Positions 33,813 to 43,572 of a stretch of 64,000 nt of DNA are shown here, in pieces. The translations under genes and the position numbers were made by a program. The DNA is from CAADGN01 sp035443945. Lineage in GTDB: Bacteria; Planctomycetota; Phycisphaerae; Phycisphaerales; UBA1924. Where the stretch lies: NCBI GenBank assembly GCA_035443945.1, contig DAOMNQ010000003.1, positions 1 to 64,000 on the forward strand, written 5' to 3'. Under the pieces are notes generated by a model, which was given only the letters and a program-made list of their open reading frames with translations, was not told the origin of the DNA and did no database searches. Every line of letters starts with the position of its first letter. Position 1 is the first letter of the stretch.

Positions 33813-36800
33813 ATGAAGGGCTCTCGTCGAAACCGCCGGTCGATCCGTTCGCTGCTGGGTTCCGTGGGCGCGACGCGCCGGCGCGAGGTGCGCGTGCGGG
33901 AGTGCGACTTCGAGCGTCTCGAAGAGCGCAAACTGCTGTTCACGCTCACGGTCACACCGGACGTGGTGGACCCCGCGACGGGTCTGGGGCAGGTGACCGC
34001 ACACTGGGCCTACTTCCGTCCCTACATCACGACGGACATCACGATCGACGCTCCCGACGACCCCGAGACGGTGGAGGAGGACTTCAACGACGAGGCCGCG
34101 GGCGGCATTCCGCAGAACTTCACCTTCCTCGAGTCCGAAGTTCGGGTGCTGCACAACTTCGCCCCGACCACGAACTTCCGCATCGCGCAGATGCCGGGTG
34201 GCGAGCAGGACGATCTGGGCATCCGCGTCGTGGCTGTGGGGGGGCAGTTCTGGCAGTTCGACCTGCCGAATATCGGCATCTTCGACACCTTCTCGATCGA
34301 CATCGTGGACCCGGACGGGTTCGGGCTGGTCCCGTCGCAGTTCAGGGTGCTGGCCTCGTACTACCTCGTGGACGGCAGCATCGCGACGGACGTCTTCACC
34401 GGCAACTCGCTGCTCGCGCTCATTCAGAACGCGAATCAGAACGAGCGGGCGAACGGGATCGGCCGTCTGGTGCTGAACAACAACCTCGCGGGCCAGGACG
34501 TCAACTTTGCGCGGGTGCGCTTCGAGACGGTGGGATCGGGGAACATGTTCCTCGACAACATGGAGTTCGTCCTGCCCTCGAGCGAGTTGGCCGAGCTGGT
34601 CGATGGGCGCGTGCAGGGCATCTCCGCCAGGCTGACCGGCCCCGTCGGAGCGAGCGTCTCGTTCTTCGACCTCTATGACCGTGCGATGATCAACACGCTG
34701 CGCCTGGGCATCCCCGCGAACGCCGACTTTGCGCTGGGCGATCCGGACGCGGACGGCGTCCCGAACTTCAACGACGGGATCGGCCGGATCGTGTTCGCCA
34801 ACACGGACTCGCGGACGTCGTTCAACATGATCGGCGGCGAAGTCACAGCCGTTGATCAGCCGACGCCCGGCAACGACCGTTTCGAGAACGGGTTCGAGTA
34901 CTTCATCACGGACTCGATCGAGGGCTTCTACGACGATTTCGAGTCGTCCTCCGTCCCGTTCGGGTACACGTGGTACGTCGAGCCGGGCGGCGGCCTGAAC
35001 GTCGAGGGGCTGCCCCCCGGCCCCGGCTCGGTCATCATCGGCTCGCCGTTCGTGCGCAACAACGCGAGCGCCAACCTGTACAACCCGCTCGGACCGGCGG
35101 CGGGCAACATCGTCACGACCGGCTTCAGCCGCCCGGACCAGGGCATCTTCGTCCTGAACGGGGCTTCGATCGGGTCGGTGCTCGTGCACGGCATCCTGCA
35201 CGGCTCGTCGCAGTTCACGGGCGCGGTCGAGCGCCTTGCGATCGGCTACCTCGTCGGCTCGATCAACGTGGCGGGCGACCTCGGCTCGCTCACCTCAGGC
35301 ACAGACACCGGGATGTGGGCGGCGGACCCGGGATACACGCCGCCCTTCACGATCAACAACTTCTACAAGTCCAACGCGGAACTCGTCGTCGGCCGGACGG
35401 TGGGAGAGATCGCGATCGCGGGCCGCTCCGTGATCGACGTGACGGTTCTGGGCGACCTCAGCGACCCGGTCAACCGCCCGCCGCACGAGATCCTGAACTA
35501 CGTCGAGCGCGAGCACACCTTCGGGATCGCCGCGGACGCCGACCCACGCACGACGATGCGTGCGATGCTCAACTCCTTCCTGCTGACCGACGCGAGCGAC
35601 CCGTTCCTGCTGGGCAACCGGCAGAGCGCGGCGTTCGGCCTGGGCACCTACCGCAACGACTCGATCATGTCGGCGGAGTGGATCGGGTCGATCGGCACCG
35701 CCGTGCGCGTGCTCGGCGAACTGGGCTTCGGCGACACCATCAACGCCGACGACCAGGTCGACGTCTTCGCCTTCGCCAGCGACGCCGCTCAGCCCGTGGT
35801 GCTGCAGGTTGACGCGGTGGACACGGACCTGCTCTTCCGCATCGTGGACGAGCAGGAGCGCACGTTCGTGGCGTCGCGCTTCACGCGCAGTTTCGAGGAA
35901 TCGCAGTTCCTGCGGTTCGACCCTCCCGCTCCGGGCGTGTACTACCTCGTCGTCTCCGGTGTCGGGATCGCCTCGGCCACCGACGACAACACCCAGACCG
36001 GCTTCGGGTACGCGGCCACGCTCACGGGCCTGACGCCGACCACACTCGGCGCCTACCGCACCGGCGGCGGGAACGGCAACACCGGCACGAACCCGCCCGG
36101 CCTGTCGAACGGCGTCACCGTGCTCAACGGCAGCGTCGGCTCGTTCCGCTTCGGCACCGGGTACTGGCCGAGCGCCAACGGCGGCGACAGCGAAGCGACG
36201 GAGACGTTCAACCCCCGCGGCGTGAGCGAAGACAACCCCCTCTCGCACAACCTCGCCAGCGGCACCTTCAGCGTCAAGGGCACGCTCTTCGACGTGACGG
36301 CCGGGCGTGACGTCCGCGGCTCTGCGGCCGCGCCCGTCAACTTCGTCGTGGGCGGCGACTTCGGACAGTTCCACACCGGCCTCAACCCGGCCTTTGGCGC
36401 GCAGAACGACGGCCTGGTCGGCGACGTGGTGTGGACCGAACTGCGCGTCGCCGGTCGCATCGCCATGCTCGACTTCCGCGGCGCGGTCGGGTACGACCAG
36501 ATCTCGGAGACCGAAAGGGCGCTCTTCCCCCTCGGCGCAAACGTCATCACGGGCACCGCCGGCGGCGACGGCAGCATCGGCATGATCCGCGTCGGATCGC
36601 ACGTTCTCGGCGGCACGATGCTCCTCACCACGCCCCCCGGCTCGACCGTCGGCGGCATGCTCGTGAGCCAGGACATCGCCTTCGATCCAGGCGACCCGGA
36701 GATCGGCATCTGGCTGGGGGACAATCGCGGCATCGTGGCAACGACCGGCTCAGGTTCCGACGTCAGGTTCGTCGACTTCCCCCGCATCGACGTCGGCAAC

Positions 36801-39800
36801 ACGCTCAACTCGAGGGTCGAGATCATCGGCGGGCAGCCCATCGAACTCGTCGACGACGGCGGCGGGCGCGTCCGCATCGAAATCCTCGGGCTGCCCACGG
36901 GGGCGATCGGCGGCATCATCCGCTACCTCCCCATCGATGTCTCGCAGGGCGTCGCCATCGCCCAGATCGACCAGGTCGATCTCACCGGCGGCCGCCAACT
37001 GCTCATCACCTCCACCGGCGACCAGGGCGGCGGCAACGCGCTCGCGCCGATCTCGATCGGGCGAATCAACATTGTCGGCGCGGACGGCGCGGCGGCCATC
37101 GGCATCCGCGGATCGGTCGAGGTGGACGTGTGGCGCATCGTCCAGTCCGGCGGCGAGCGGCTCCAGGCGATCACCAACGAGACGCCGCGAGGCGACATCG
37201 TCGCGATCGACGTCGTCGGTGTGGACACGATCGACATCCGCACCGGCACGCTCGGGCGCACGCAGGTCTCGGCGTGGGGGCCGAGCCTCATCGGGCCGTT
37301 CCTCGGCGTGCAGGGCGGGAAGAACACCGCCGTCGGAGGGCCGCTCGGCATCGACCAGGGCAGCATCGACGGCGACTGGGCCGGCGGCCTGCACCGTCCC
37401 GTCACGAACGTCGACAACGCGCCGGGGACGGCCTTCCTCGACGACATCGGCGGACCGTTCGACGGCTACCTGAACGGGCTGGTCGCCCGCACCGGCGACG
37501 TGCTCAACGTGAACGTGGGCGGCTCGATCGGCGACGTCATCCTCCAGGACCAGAACGCCACGCTCGTCAGCGTCCGACCCAACTTCGACCGCTCCGTCCC
37601 CGCGGGCGAGTTCGAGGGCATCGTCGGCGTGCTCTACGCGACCATCATCGGCGACGTGAGCGTCGGCATGGGCATCCAGAACACGCGGCACTCGCCGCTG
37701 GCCACCGCCGGCATCTTCGCGGACGATGAGATCCGTCTCGTCACCGCCGAGGCGGGGATCCACCCGGGCGCGTTCATCTCCGCACCGATCATCGCGCGGA
37801 ACTCCGTGCCCGGTACCGTCGGGCCTGGCAACCAACTGGACGCCCAGGGGATCGGCACGATCCGCCTCCGCGGCGCGAGCATGATCGATGCGCACGCCAG
37901 CGCGGAACTGCTGGACGGCTTCTGGCTCTCCCTCATCTACGTGGACCCGCTGCTGCTGACGGGCAACGTGAACCTCATCGACGGACTGAACGGGAACCTC
38001 TTCCGCACGACGGTCCGGGCGGACATCATCAACGACGTCCGACTCCAGGACGGCTTCTTCGACGCTTCGATCCTCGACGCCTGGACGCGCATCTTCCGCG
38101 TGCAGGCCTCCGGCTACCGCAACAGCACGACCCAGGGGACGGAACTGGAGTTCCACCCGGCCGAGATCCTCAGCGGCGGCGAACTCGACCGGCTCTCGAC
38201 CTTCGGTGCCGCGGGCGACTACAGCGACATCCGCATCGACGTCTTCGGCTGGATCGTCAACGAGATCTCGGGGCGGAACTTCACCCGCGTGGTTCTCGAC
38301 GTGAACAACCACATCCCCCGCTTCCGGGCCACCGGCGTCATCGCCGCGAGCGCCTTCACGGCCGGCAACATCCAGAACCTGGACGCCAAGGCGATCCGCA
38401 CCAGCGAGATCGTCGTCTCCGGACCCATGGAGCGAGTCTCGGTCAGCGACGACATTTACAACACGTTCTTCGCCGTCACCGGACCCCAGGGCCAGATCGA
38501 CAACATCACCGCGCGCACGCTCTTCAGCGGCGGCGTCTCCTCCTCCGGGCCGATCGGCACGATCAGCGTGACCGAGGGCGATCTCGCCATCCACGTCGCC
38601 ACGGACACGTCGCGCGGCACGGTCGGCACGCTCTCGGCCGCCCGCGACCTCCGCATCACCGCGGACGTGCGCCGGAGCATCAACAGCCTCACCGCCGGCC
38701 GCCACATCGGCGACCGAAACAAGCCGGGCATGATCGTCGTCCGGGGTGCGCTGCCCACCGTCACCGCGGGCGGCCAGTTGTACTCGGACATCCGCGCCGG
38801 CGAGACCATCGGCACGGTCACGCTCGGACTGGTGCCGAACCGCCCAGGCGACAACCTCCTCGGCCGCGGCTCGATCTACGCCGCCGCACGCATCGGCACG
38901 GTCAACGTGACGGGCGACTTCGCGGGAGGCGTCGTCAGTTACTCCGGCGGCATCGGCGCGGTCAACATCCACGGCGGGTCGTTCCTCCCCACGGCCAGCG
39001 TCATCGCCTATGACGGGCACGTCGATTCGGTGGTCGTCAACGCGGGCAACTTCTACGGGCGAGTCCACGCCGACTGGATCGTCCTCTCCGTCCAGGTGCT
39101 CGGCACCGAGGACGGCGTCTTCGGCGACATGGGCGTCAACCCCTTCCGGTCCGCCGCGACCCCGTACGACGCCTTCCGCAACCAGTTGCCGCCGGGCATG
39201 GTCCAGGGCACCGCGATCCAAGGCCCGTCCATCACAGCGGGCTGGAACATCGGCAACGTCCTTGTCGACCGCGGCTCCGTCTTCGAGGCCACGATCAAGG
39301 CCGACTACGCCATCGGCTTCCTCACCATCGGCGGCGACCTGCGCAACGACGAACTCACCACCGCCACCGGCTCCGTCATCGCCGCGGGCGACTCCATCCA
39401 CGCCGTCGCCGTCGGCGGCAGCGTCATGGACGCCCTGATCATCGCGGGCGTGCGAGACTTTGGGCAGGACGGCCGCCCCGGCGGACGCGGCATCGCAAAC
39501 CGCGACTCCACGCAGTCCGGCTTCGTCAATGCGGTCAACGTCGGCGGCGCGATGGTCCGCTCGAAGGTCGTCGCCGGCATCTGGCACGGGCCGGACGGCG
39601 TCTACGGCTCCTCCGACGATCGCACCGAGCCGGGCGTCTCCTACGTCGCCGAGATCAACGTCGCCGGCGACGTCTTCGAGTCGATGGTCGTCAGCGAGGG
39701 CATCGCGCCCGGCGCAACGGCCGGCGGCCGCCTCGGCGTGCTCGGACCCGCGCTCCCGGTCAATCACACCAACGCCGCACCCTCCCTGGTCGGCACGCCC

Positions 39801-42800
39801 GTCCCCTCGGGCGGCTCGCTGGACTTCGCCACCGCGACCAACAGCGGCACGATCTTCTTCTCCGGCCCCGGCGCCGTGTCGTTCGATTCAGCGACCAACC
39901 GCGTGATCCTCTCGGGTACCACCGAGGCGTCATCGGTGATCGTTACCTCCACCACCGGCGCGCTGGTCAACTTCGACGTCGTCTCCACGAACTTCTCGTC
40001 CATCGGCCTGCTGCGCATCGAGGCCACCCTCTTCGGCGACTCCGACGTCTACATCGACCACTACGCCGTCCGCATCGAACTCGGCAACGACGAGGGCACG
40101 GGCGACGTGACCATCGGCCAGCACCTCGACACGCTCATCGCGGGTCACTTCCGCAACGGCACGATCTCCGCCAAGAACGCCGCTTTCATCACCATCCTCG
40201 GCGAGTTCGGCGACAGCGACCCCGACGAGCGGGGCGAGGTTCTCATCGACGTCTTCACCACGGGGTTCGTCACGTTCGGCGGCACGATGCGCGGGCACGT
40301 CAACGTCGACCGCGTCGCCACCTCGATCGCGCTCGGCGCCCCCATGAGCAGCGGCGTCGTTCGCTCCGGTTCCGCCATCGGATCGTTCACCGCGCCCTCG
40401 CTCCTCCGCTCGTTCGTTTCGGCGCGCGATTTCCTCGACGGCGTCAGTGTCGCGGGCGACGTGGTCGAGACCTCCATCATGATCGGCGGCGACCTCGGCC
40501 GCGACGCCGAGATCGGGGGCACGGGCGACGGCGCGGACCTCGCCACCACCGGCTTCGCAGGCCCCGTGAACATCGGCGGCAGCATGATCCGCTCGAACGT
40601 GGTCGCCGGCTTTGCGCGCGGCGCGGACGGCTACTTCGGCACCAGCGACGACTCCCTCGCCAGCGGGCGGTCCGTCCTCGCTCGGGTCGGCGTCGGCGGC
40701 GCCATCCAAGGCTCCAACCGCAACACCGAGTCCTATCGGATCTCGTCCACCGGCGATCTCGGCGCGGTGACGGTCGGCGGCGCTCCCGCGGCCAACAGCG
40801 AGAACTTCCAGATCACCAACCCCCGCCACACGCCGCTGCCCATCCAGGTCCGCACGCTCGCCGTCTCGGAGCAGAGCCGCGTCTATACGGCGAATCTCAC
40901 CTTCAACCAGCCGATGGACTCGTCCAGTTTCTCCGCGGGCCTGTCGGTCTCGGAGGTGCGCGGCTCGGGCGAGATCGAGATCCGACTCGTAGAGGGGATC
41001 GACTACACCCTCAACTACGTCCCGCAGTTCAACCAACTCGAAGTGGTCTTCGAGCGCGCCGTCACCGAGCGCGACCTTCCGCAACTCGCCGGCGTGCCCG
41101 GTCCGGGCGTCTACCGCTTCGAACTCAACCCCGACAACGTCCGCTCCTCGCTCGCCCTGGCTCTGCTCGACGGGAACGGCGACGGCATGATCACCCCCGC
41201 CGAGCGTTACTCGCAGGACGACATCGTCGGCGACCCCGGCGACAAACTCGACGCCTTCGCCGGACCCGTCTTCGTGCCCGAGCCGACCACCGGCGTCATC
41301 CGCCGCATCGACTTCTACCCGCCCGTCAACCTCGACATCGTGCTGGACGACAACCACGCGCCGGACGGCCTGCCCACGCCGAACCGTCCCTTCACGCTGC
41401 GCGGCTCTATCGGCGACCACCCCGACCACAACACCAACCTCTTCCGATTCCCCAACGACACCGACCTCTACCGGATCACGCTCCAGGCCGGTCAGATCCT
41501 CCGGCTCGGCGCGATGCAAGGTGCGGCGCTGTTCGCGGGGCGCGGGCTGATCAACCCCGACGGCGTGCTCGAGGGCGGGTTCGGTCCCAGCGATTACGCC
41601 GTTCCTCTCCCCGCCCCTGTCGGCGCGGAGACCGACGCCACCTTCGGCGAGGCCTTCCTCATCAAACGCACGGGCGTCTACCACATCCTCGTCGCGAACG
41701 TGGGCACGTTCGCTTCAAACTTCGTCCCCAACATCGCGTCCTCTCCGGGCGGCGTCGGCGACTACAACTTCACCGTCGAGGTCTTCGACGACGGGAACTC
41801 GGGCTTCAACGCCACCTCGAACGCCGGCAACGCGGAGCCGCTGGTGAACGCGCCGGCGCCGATCACCTTCGCCGGCGCGGACGGCGTCTTCGGCACGCCG
41901 GACGACCTGACGACCCGCGTCATCGGAGACTTCACATTCACCATCAGCGCGGGCGCGGATGGCGTGCTCGGCACGGCGGACGACTTCGTCACAGGCTCGA
42001 ACAGCGACGCGTCCGTCACCGCCTTCACCGACACCGCCGGCCGCCAGATCGTCAACGTCGAGGCCGCGATCGGGCCTCGCGGCTCCTTCGGCCTGCCCTC
42101 GAACGTCACGCCTGACGTGGACGTCTACGCCCTCAACGGCGGCAACCCCATCGCTGCCGGCTCGCGCGTCCGGGTCACGCTCAAACTCAACGAACTCGGC
42201 GCGGACCTCGGCAGCCGCCACCCCGTCACCTTCGAGAACTTCAGCGGCGGCGTGCAGTTCGGCATCTTCGACATCACCACCGCCTCCGACGTCGACGACG
42301 GCCTGCTCGTCTTCTCGCCGTCGCGGTTCAGCCCGAACGGCTCCACGCCCGGCGAGTTCGCCCGCAACGGGGACTTCGCCTACGGGTACGACGCGAACGG
42401 CGACTTCTTCATCGACTTCATCGCGCCCGGCCGGCTCGAGCTCTCCGGCCAGCCCGCGAAGTACGCCCTCTACGTGCAGGGCATCTTCAACACCGATTAC
42501 CGTCTCGAGGTCGTGACCGAGGGCGCTTCGCAGATCTCCAAGCGGTTCCAGAACGTCTACATCGAACTCAACGGCGGCGCGATCGACTGGCTCCAGGCCG
42601 GCGGACTCACCACGACGCTCAGGCCCTTCAACGCATCCGCACTCGGCTTCACGGGCAAGGCCGCCAACGGCCAGAGCGTGAACGACTACGTCACCACGCG
42701 GCTCGTAACCAACCTGCGCAACATCTTCTCCGCGGCCGTGGCCGACGCCGGACCGGACGGCGTCGTCGGCACCGCGGACGACGTGGTCGGCCTCGACGTG

Positions 42801-43307
42801 CGGTTCTCCACCAACCCCAACACCTTCGAGTTCCAGGACTATTCCACGATCTTCCTGACCACGACGGTCGATCCGATCACGCTCCTCTTCAGCCGCACCT
42901 TCGACTTCTTCTCCGAGTCCTACGGCTTCTCCTTCGGGTCCGACGGGTTCAACTCGTCCCGCACGGACGAGGGCGTCGTGTTCCTCCCGTCGCTCGCGCT
43001 GCTGGGTTACTCGCCCTCGCCGGACGGCCTCGACGCGTTCGTGCAATCGCTCACGGCCGCGGTCGGACGCCGTGTCGGCGAGATGCTCGGCCTGCGCGTC
43101 AGCGGCGACTACGACCCGTTCGGCGAGGAGTTCGACCTCATGGCCGCCAACTCCGTCTCCGACGTCCCCGGCTCGCAGGGTTCCTACTCGCTGCCCGCCA
43201 CCGGGCGTGCGCTCTCCAACGCGGCCGACACCGTGCTGGATACCGACTTCTTCCTCGGGCGCCAGAACGCCAGCCTGCTGCTGGGACGATACGTGCGGCC
43301 GCAGTAA
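33813..43307 (+). CDS. giant exported beta-solenoid surface protein with planctomycete LEERKLL N terminus
   Basis: Protein of 3,164 residues. The N terminus is basic and carries ERLEERKLL at about residues 34-42, the export motif of large planctomycete surface proteins, in place of a classic signal peptide. A Ca-binding-like DPDADGVPNFNDG segment lies near residue 312. A PPC-like beta-sandwich (VDVFAFASDAAQPVVLQVDA to GVYYLVVSGVG) lies near 650-720. From about 800 to 2350 run many short rungs of the form I-x-V-x-G-D/S-V/I (INVAGDVFES, VAVGGSVMDALIIAG), consistent with a very long beta-solenoid. Five GxDGxxGTxDD loops occur near 1926, 2269, 2688, 2713 and 2980. Near the C terminus, RRVGEMLGLR (3086-3095) and DLMAANS (3108) look like a decayed metzincin protease site. 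Function: surface or adhesin-like, inferred. Confidence 0.88.
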   Translation: MKGSRRNRRSIRSLLGSVGATRRREVRVRECDFERLEERKLLFTLTVTPDVVDPATGLGQVTAHWAYFRPYITTDITIDAPDDPETVEEDFNDEAAGGIPQNFTFLESEVRVLHNFAPTTNFRIAQMPGGEQDDLGIRVVAVGGQFWQFDLPNIGIFDTFSIDIVDPDGFGLVPSQFRVLASYYLVDGSIATDVFTGNSLLALIQNANQNERANGIGRLVLNNNLAGQDVNFARVRFETVGSGNMFLDNMEFVLPSSELAELVDGRVQGISARLTGPVGASVSFFDLYDRAMINTLRLGIPANADFALGDPDADGVPNFNDGIGRIVFANTDSRTSFNMIGGEVTAVDQPTPGNDRFENGFEYFITDSIEGFYDDFESSSVPFGYTWYVEPGGGLNVEGLPPGPGSVIIGSPFVRNNASANLYNPLGPAAGNIVTTGFSRPDQGIFVLNGASIGSVLVHGILHGSSQFTGAVERLAIGYLVGSINVAGDLGSLTSGTDTGMWAADPGYTPPFTINNFYKSNAELVVGRTVGEIAIAGRSVIDVTVLGDLSDPVNRPPHEILNYVEREHTFGIAADADPRTTMRAMLNSFLLTDASDPFLLGNRQSAAFGLGTYRNDSIMSAEWIGSIGTAVRVLGELGFGDTINADDQVDVFAFASDAAQPVVLQVDAVDTDLLFRIVDEQERTFVASRFTRSFEESQFLRFDPPAPGVYYLVVSGVGIASATDDNTQTGFGYAATLTGLTPTTLGAYRTGGGNGNTGTNPPGLSNGVTVLNGSVGSFRFGTGYWPSANGGDSEATETFNPRGVSEDNPLSHNLASGTFSVKGTLFDVTAGRDVRGSAAAPVNFVVGGDFGQFHTGLNPAFGAQNDGLVGDVVWTELRVAGRIAMLDFRGAVGYDQISETERALFPLGANVITGTAGGDGSIGMIRVGSHVLGGTMLLTTPPGSTVGGMLVSQDIAFDPGDPEIGIWLGDNRGIVATTGSGSDVRFVDFPRIDVGNTLNSRVEIIGGQPIELVDDGGGRVRIEILGLPTGAIGGIIRYLPIDVSQGVAIAQIDQVDLTGGRQLLITSTGDQGGGNALAPISIGRINIVGADGAAAIGIRGSVEVDVWRIVQSGGERLQAITNETPRGDIVAIDVVGVDTIDIRTGTLGRTQVSAWGPSLIGPFLGVQGGKNTAVGGPLGIDQGSIDGDWAGGLHRPVTNVDNAPGTAFLDDIGGPFDGYLNGLVARTGDVLNVNVGGSIGDVILQDQNATLVSVRPNFDRSVPAGEFEGIVGVLYATIIGDVSVGMGIQNTRHSPLATAGIFADDEIRLVTAEAGIHPGAFISAPIIARNSVPGTVGPGNQLDAQGIGTIRLRGASMIDAHASAELLDGFWLSLIYVDPLLLTGNVNLIDGLNGNLFRTTVRADIINDVRLQDGFFDASILDAWTRIFRVQASGYRNSTTQGTELEFHPAEILSGGELDRLSTFGAAGDYSDIRIDVFGWIVNEISGRNFTRVVLDVNNHIPRFRATGVIAASAFTAGNIQNLDAKAIRTSEIVVSGPMERVSVSDDIYNTFFAVTGPQGQIDNITARTLFSGGVSSSGPIGTISVTEGDLAIHVATDTSRGTVGTLSAARDLRITADVRRSINSLTAGRHIGDRNKPGMIVVRGALPTVTAGGQLYSDIRAGETIGTVTLGLVPNRPGDNLLGRGSIYAAARIGTVNVTGDFAGGVVSYSGGIGAVNIHGGSFLPTASVIAYDGHVDSVVVNAGNFYGRVHADWIVLSVQVLGTEDGVFGDMGVNPFRSAATPYDAFRNQLPPGMVQGTAIQGPSITAGWNIGNVLVDRGSVFEATIKADYAIGFLTIGGDLRNDELTTATGSVIAAGDSIHAVAVGGSVMDALIIAGVRDFGQDGRPGGRGIANRDSTQSGFVNAVNVGGAMVRSKVVAGIWHGPDGVYGSSDDRTEPGVSYVAEINVAGDVFESMVVSEGIAPGATAGGRLGVLGPALPVNHTNAAPSLVGTPVPSGGSLDFATATNSGTIFFSGPGAVSFDSATNRVILSGTTEASSVIVTSTTGALVNFDVVSTNFSSIGLLRIEATLFGDSDVYIDHYAVRIELGNDEGTGDVTIGQHLDTLIAGHFRNGTISAKNAAFITILGEFGDSDPDERGEVLIDVFTTGFVTFGGTMRGHVNVDRVATSIALGAPMSSGVVRSGSAIGSFTAPSLLRSFVSARDFLDGVSVAGDVVETSIMIGGDLGRDAEIGGTGDGADLATTGFAGPVNIGGSMIRSNVVAGFARGADGYFGTSDDSLASGRSVLARVGVGGAIQGSNRNTESYRISSTGDLGAVTVGGAPAANSENFQITNPRHTPLPIQVRTLAVSEQSRVYTANLTFNQPMDSSSFSAGLSVSEVRGSGEIEIRLVEGIDYTLNYVPQFNQLEVVFERAVTERDLPQLAGVPGPGVYRFELNPDNVRSSLALALLDGNGDGMITPAERYSQDDIVGDPGDKLDAFAGPVFVPEPTTGVIRRIDFYPPVNLDIVLDDNHAPDGLPTPNRPFTLRGSIGDHPDHNTNLFRFPNDTDLYRITLQAGQILRLGAMQGAALFAGRGLINPDGVLEGGFGPSDYAVPLPAPVGAETDATFGEAFLIKRTGVYHILVANVGTFASNFVPNIASSPGGVGDYNFTVEVFDDGNSGFNATSNAGNAEPLVNAPAPITFAGADGVFGTPDDLTTRVIGDFTFTISAGADGVLGTADDFVTGSNSDASVTAFTDTAGRQIVNVEAAIGPRGSFGLPSNVTPDVDVYALNGGNPIAAGSRVRVTLKLNELGADLGSRHPVTFENFSGGVQFGIFDITTASDVDDGLLVFSPSRFSPNGSTPGEFARNGDFAYGYDANGDFFIDFIAPGRLELSGQPAKYALYVQGIFNTDYRLEVVTEGASQISKRFQNVYIELNGGAIDWLQAGGLTTTLRPFNASALGFTGKAANGQSVNDYVTTRLVTNLRNIFSAAVADAGPDGVVGTADDVVGLDVRFSTNPNTFEFQDYSTIFLTTTVDPITLLFSRTFDFFSESYGFSFGSDGFNSSRTDEGVVFLPSLALLGYSPSPDGLDAFVQSLTAAVGRRVGEMLGLRVSGDYDPFGEEFDLMAANSVSDVPGSQGSYSLPATGRALSNAADTVLDTDFFLGRQNASLLLGRYVRPQ

Positions 43308-43333
43308 CCCCCGCAAACCCACGGGCACTCCAC

Positions 43334-43365
43334 CGGGCCGGTGCGCAAGCGCCGGCCCGTTTCTT
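43334..43365 (+). terminator. rho-independent terminator after the giant gene
   Basis: An 11-bp stem, CGGGCCGGTGC with GCGCCGGCCCG (one G-T pair), closes on a GCAA tetraloop, followed by TTTCTT. It lies 26 bases after the stop at 43307. Confidence 0.85.
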
Positions 43366-43572
43366 GTCAAGACAGACACTCCGGAACAAGGGGTTTCCCT
43401 CGCAAAGAGAGTGGTAGTGTCGTCGATTTCCGAGACCGGCTTCGAGAGTGGACCGTGATGTGGTACATTGCCCGTGCCGCGTGGTCTGTCGCCGTGCGGG
43501 ATGTTGTCGATCGCCCGTCCCCCGGGACGGGTGTTGAGTGTGAGTGTCACCCGAGTGAAGGAGCATGCAGGG

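Noticed and set aside
31094..33955. A single 953-residue reverse-strand protein covering pheA
   Set aside because: Only the last roughly 300 residues are membrane-protein-like. The rest is antisense to pheA and the start of the giant gene, so it was shortened to 32017.
36750..39767. Very long reverse-strand ORF (about 1,000 codons) antisense to the giant surface protein, and a similar one at 39930-41684
   Set aside because: High GC suppresses stops on the opposite strand. The peptide is low-complexity Asp/Arg/Ala/Val with no domains, and the sense frame has clear motifs.
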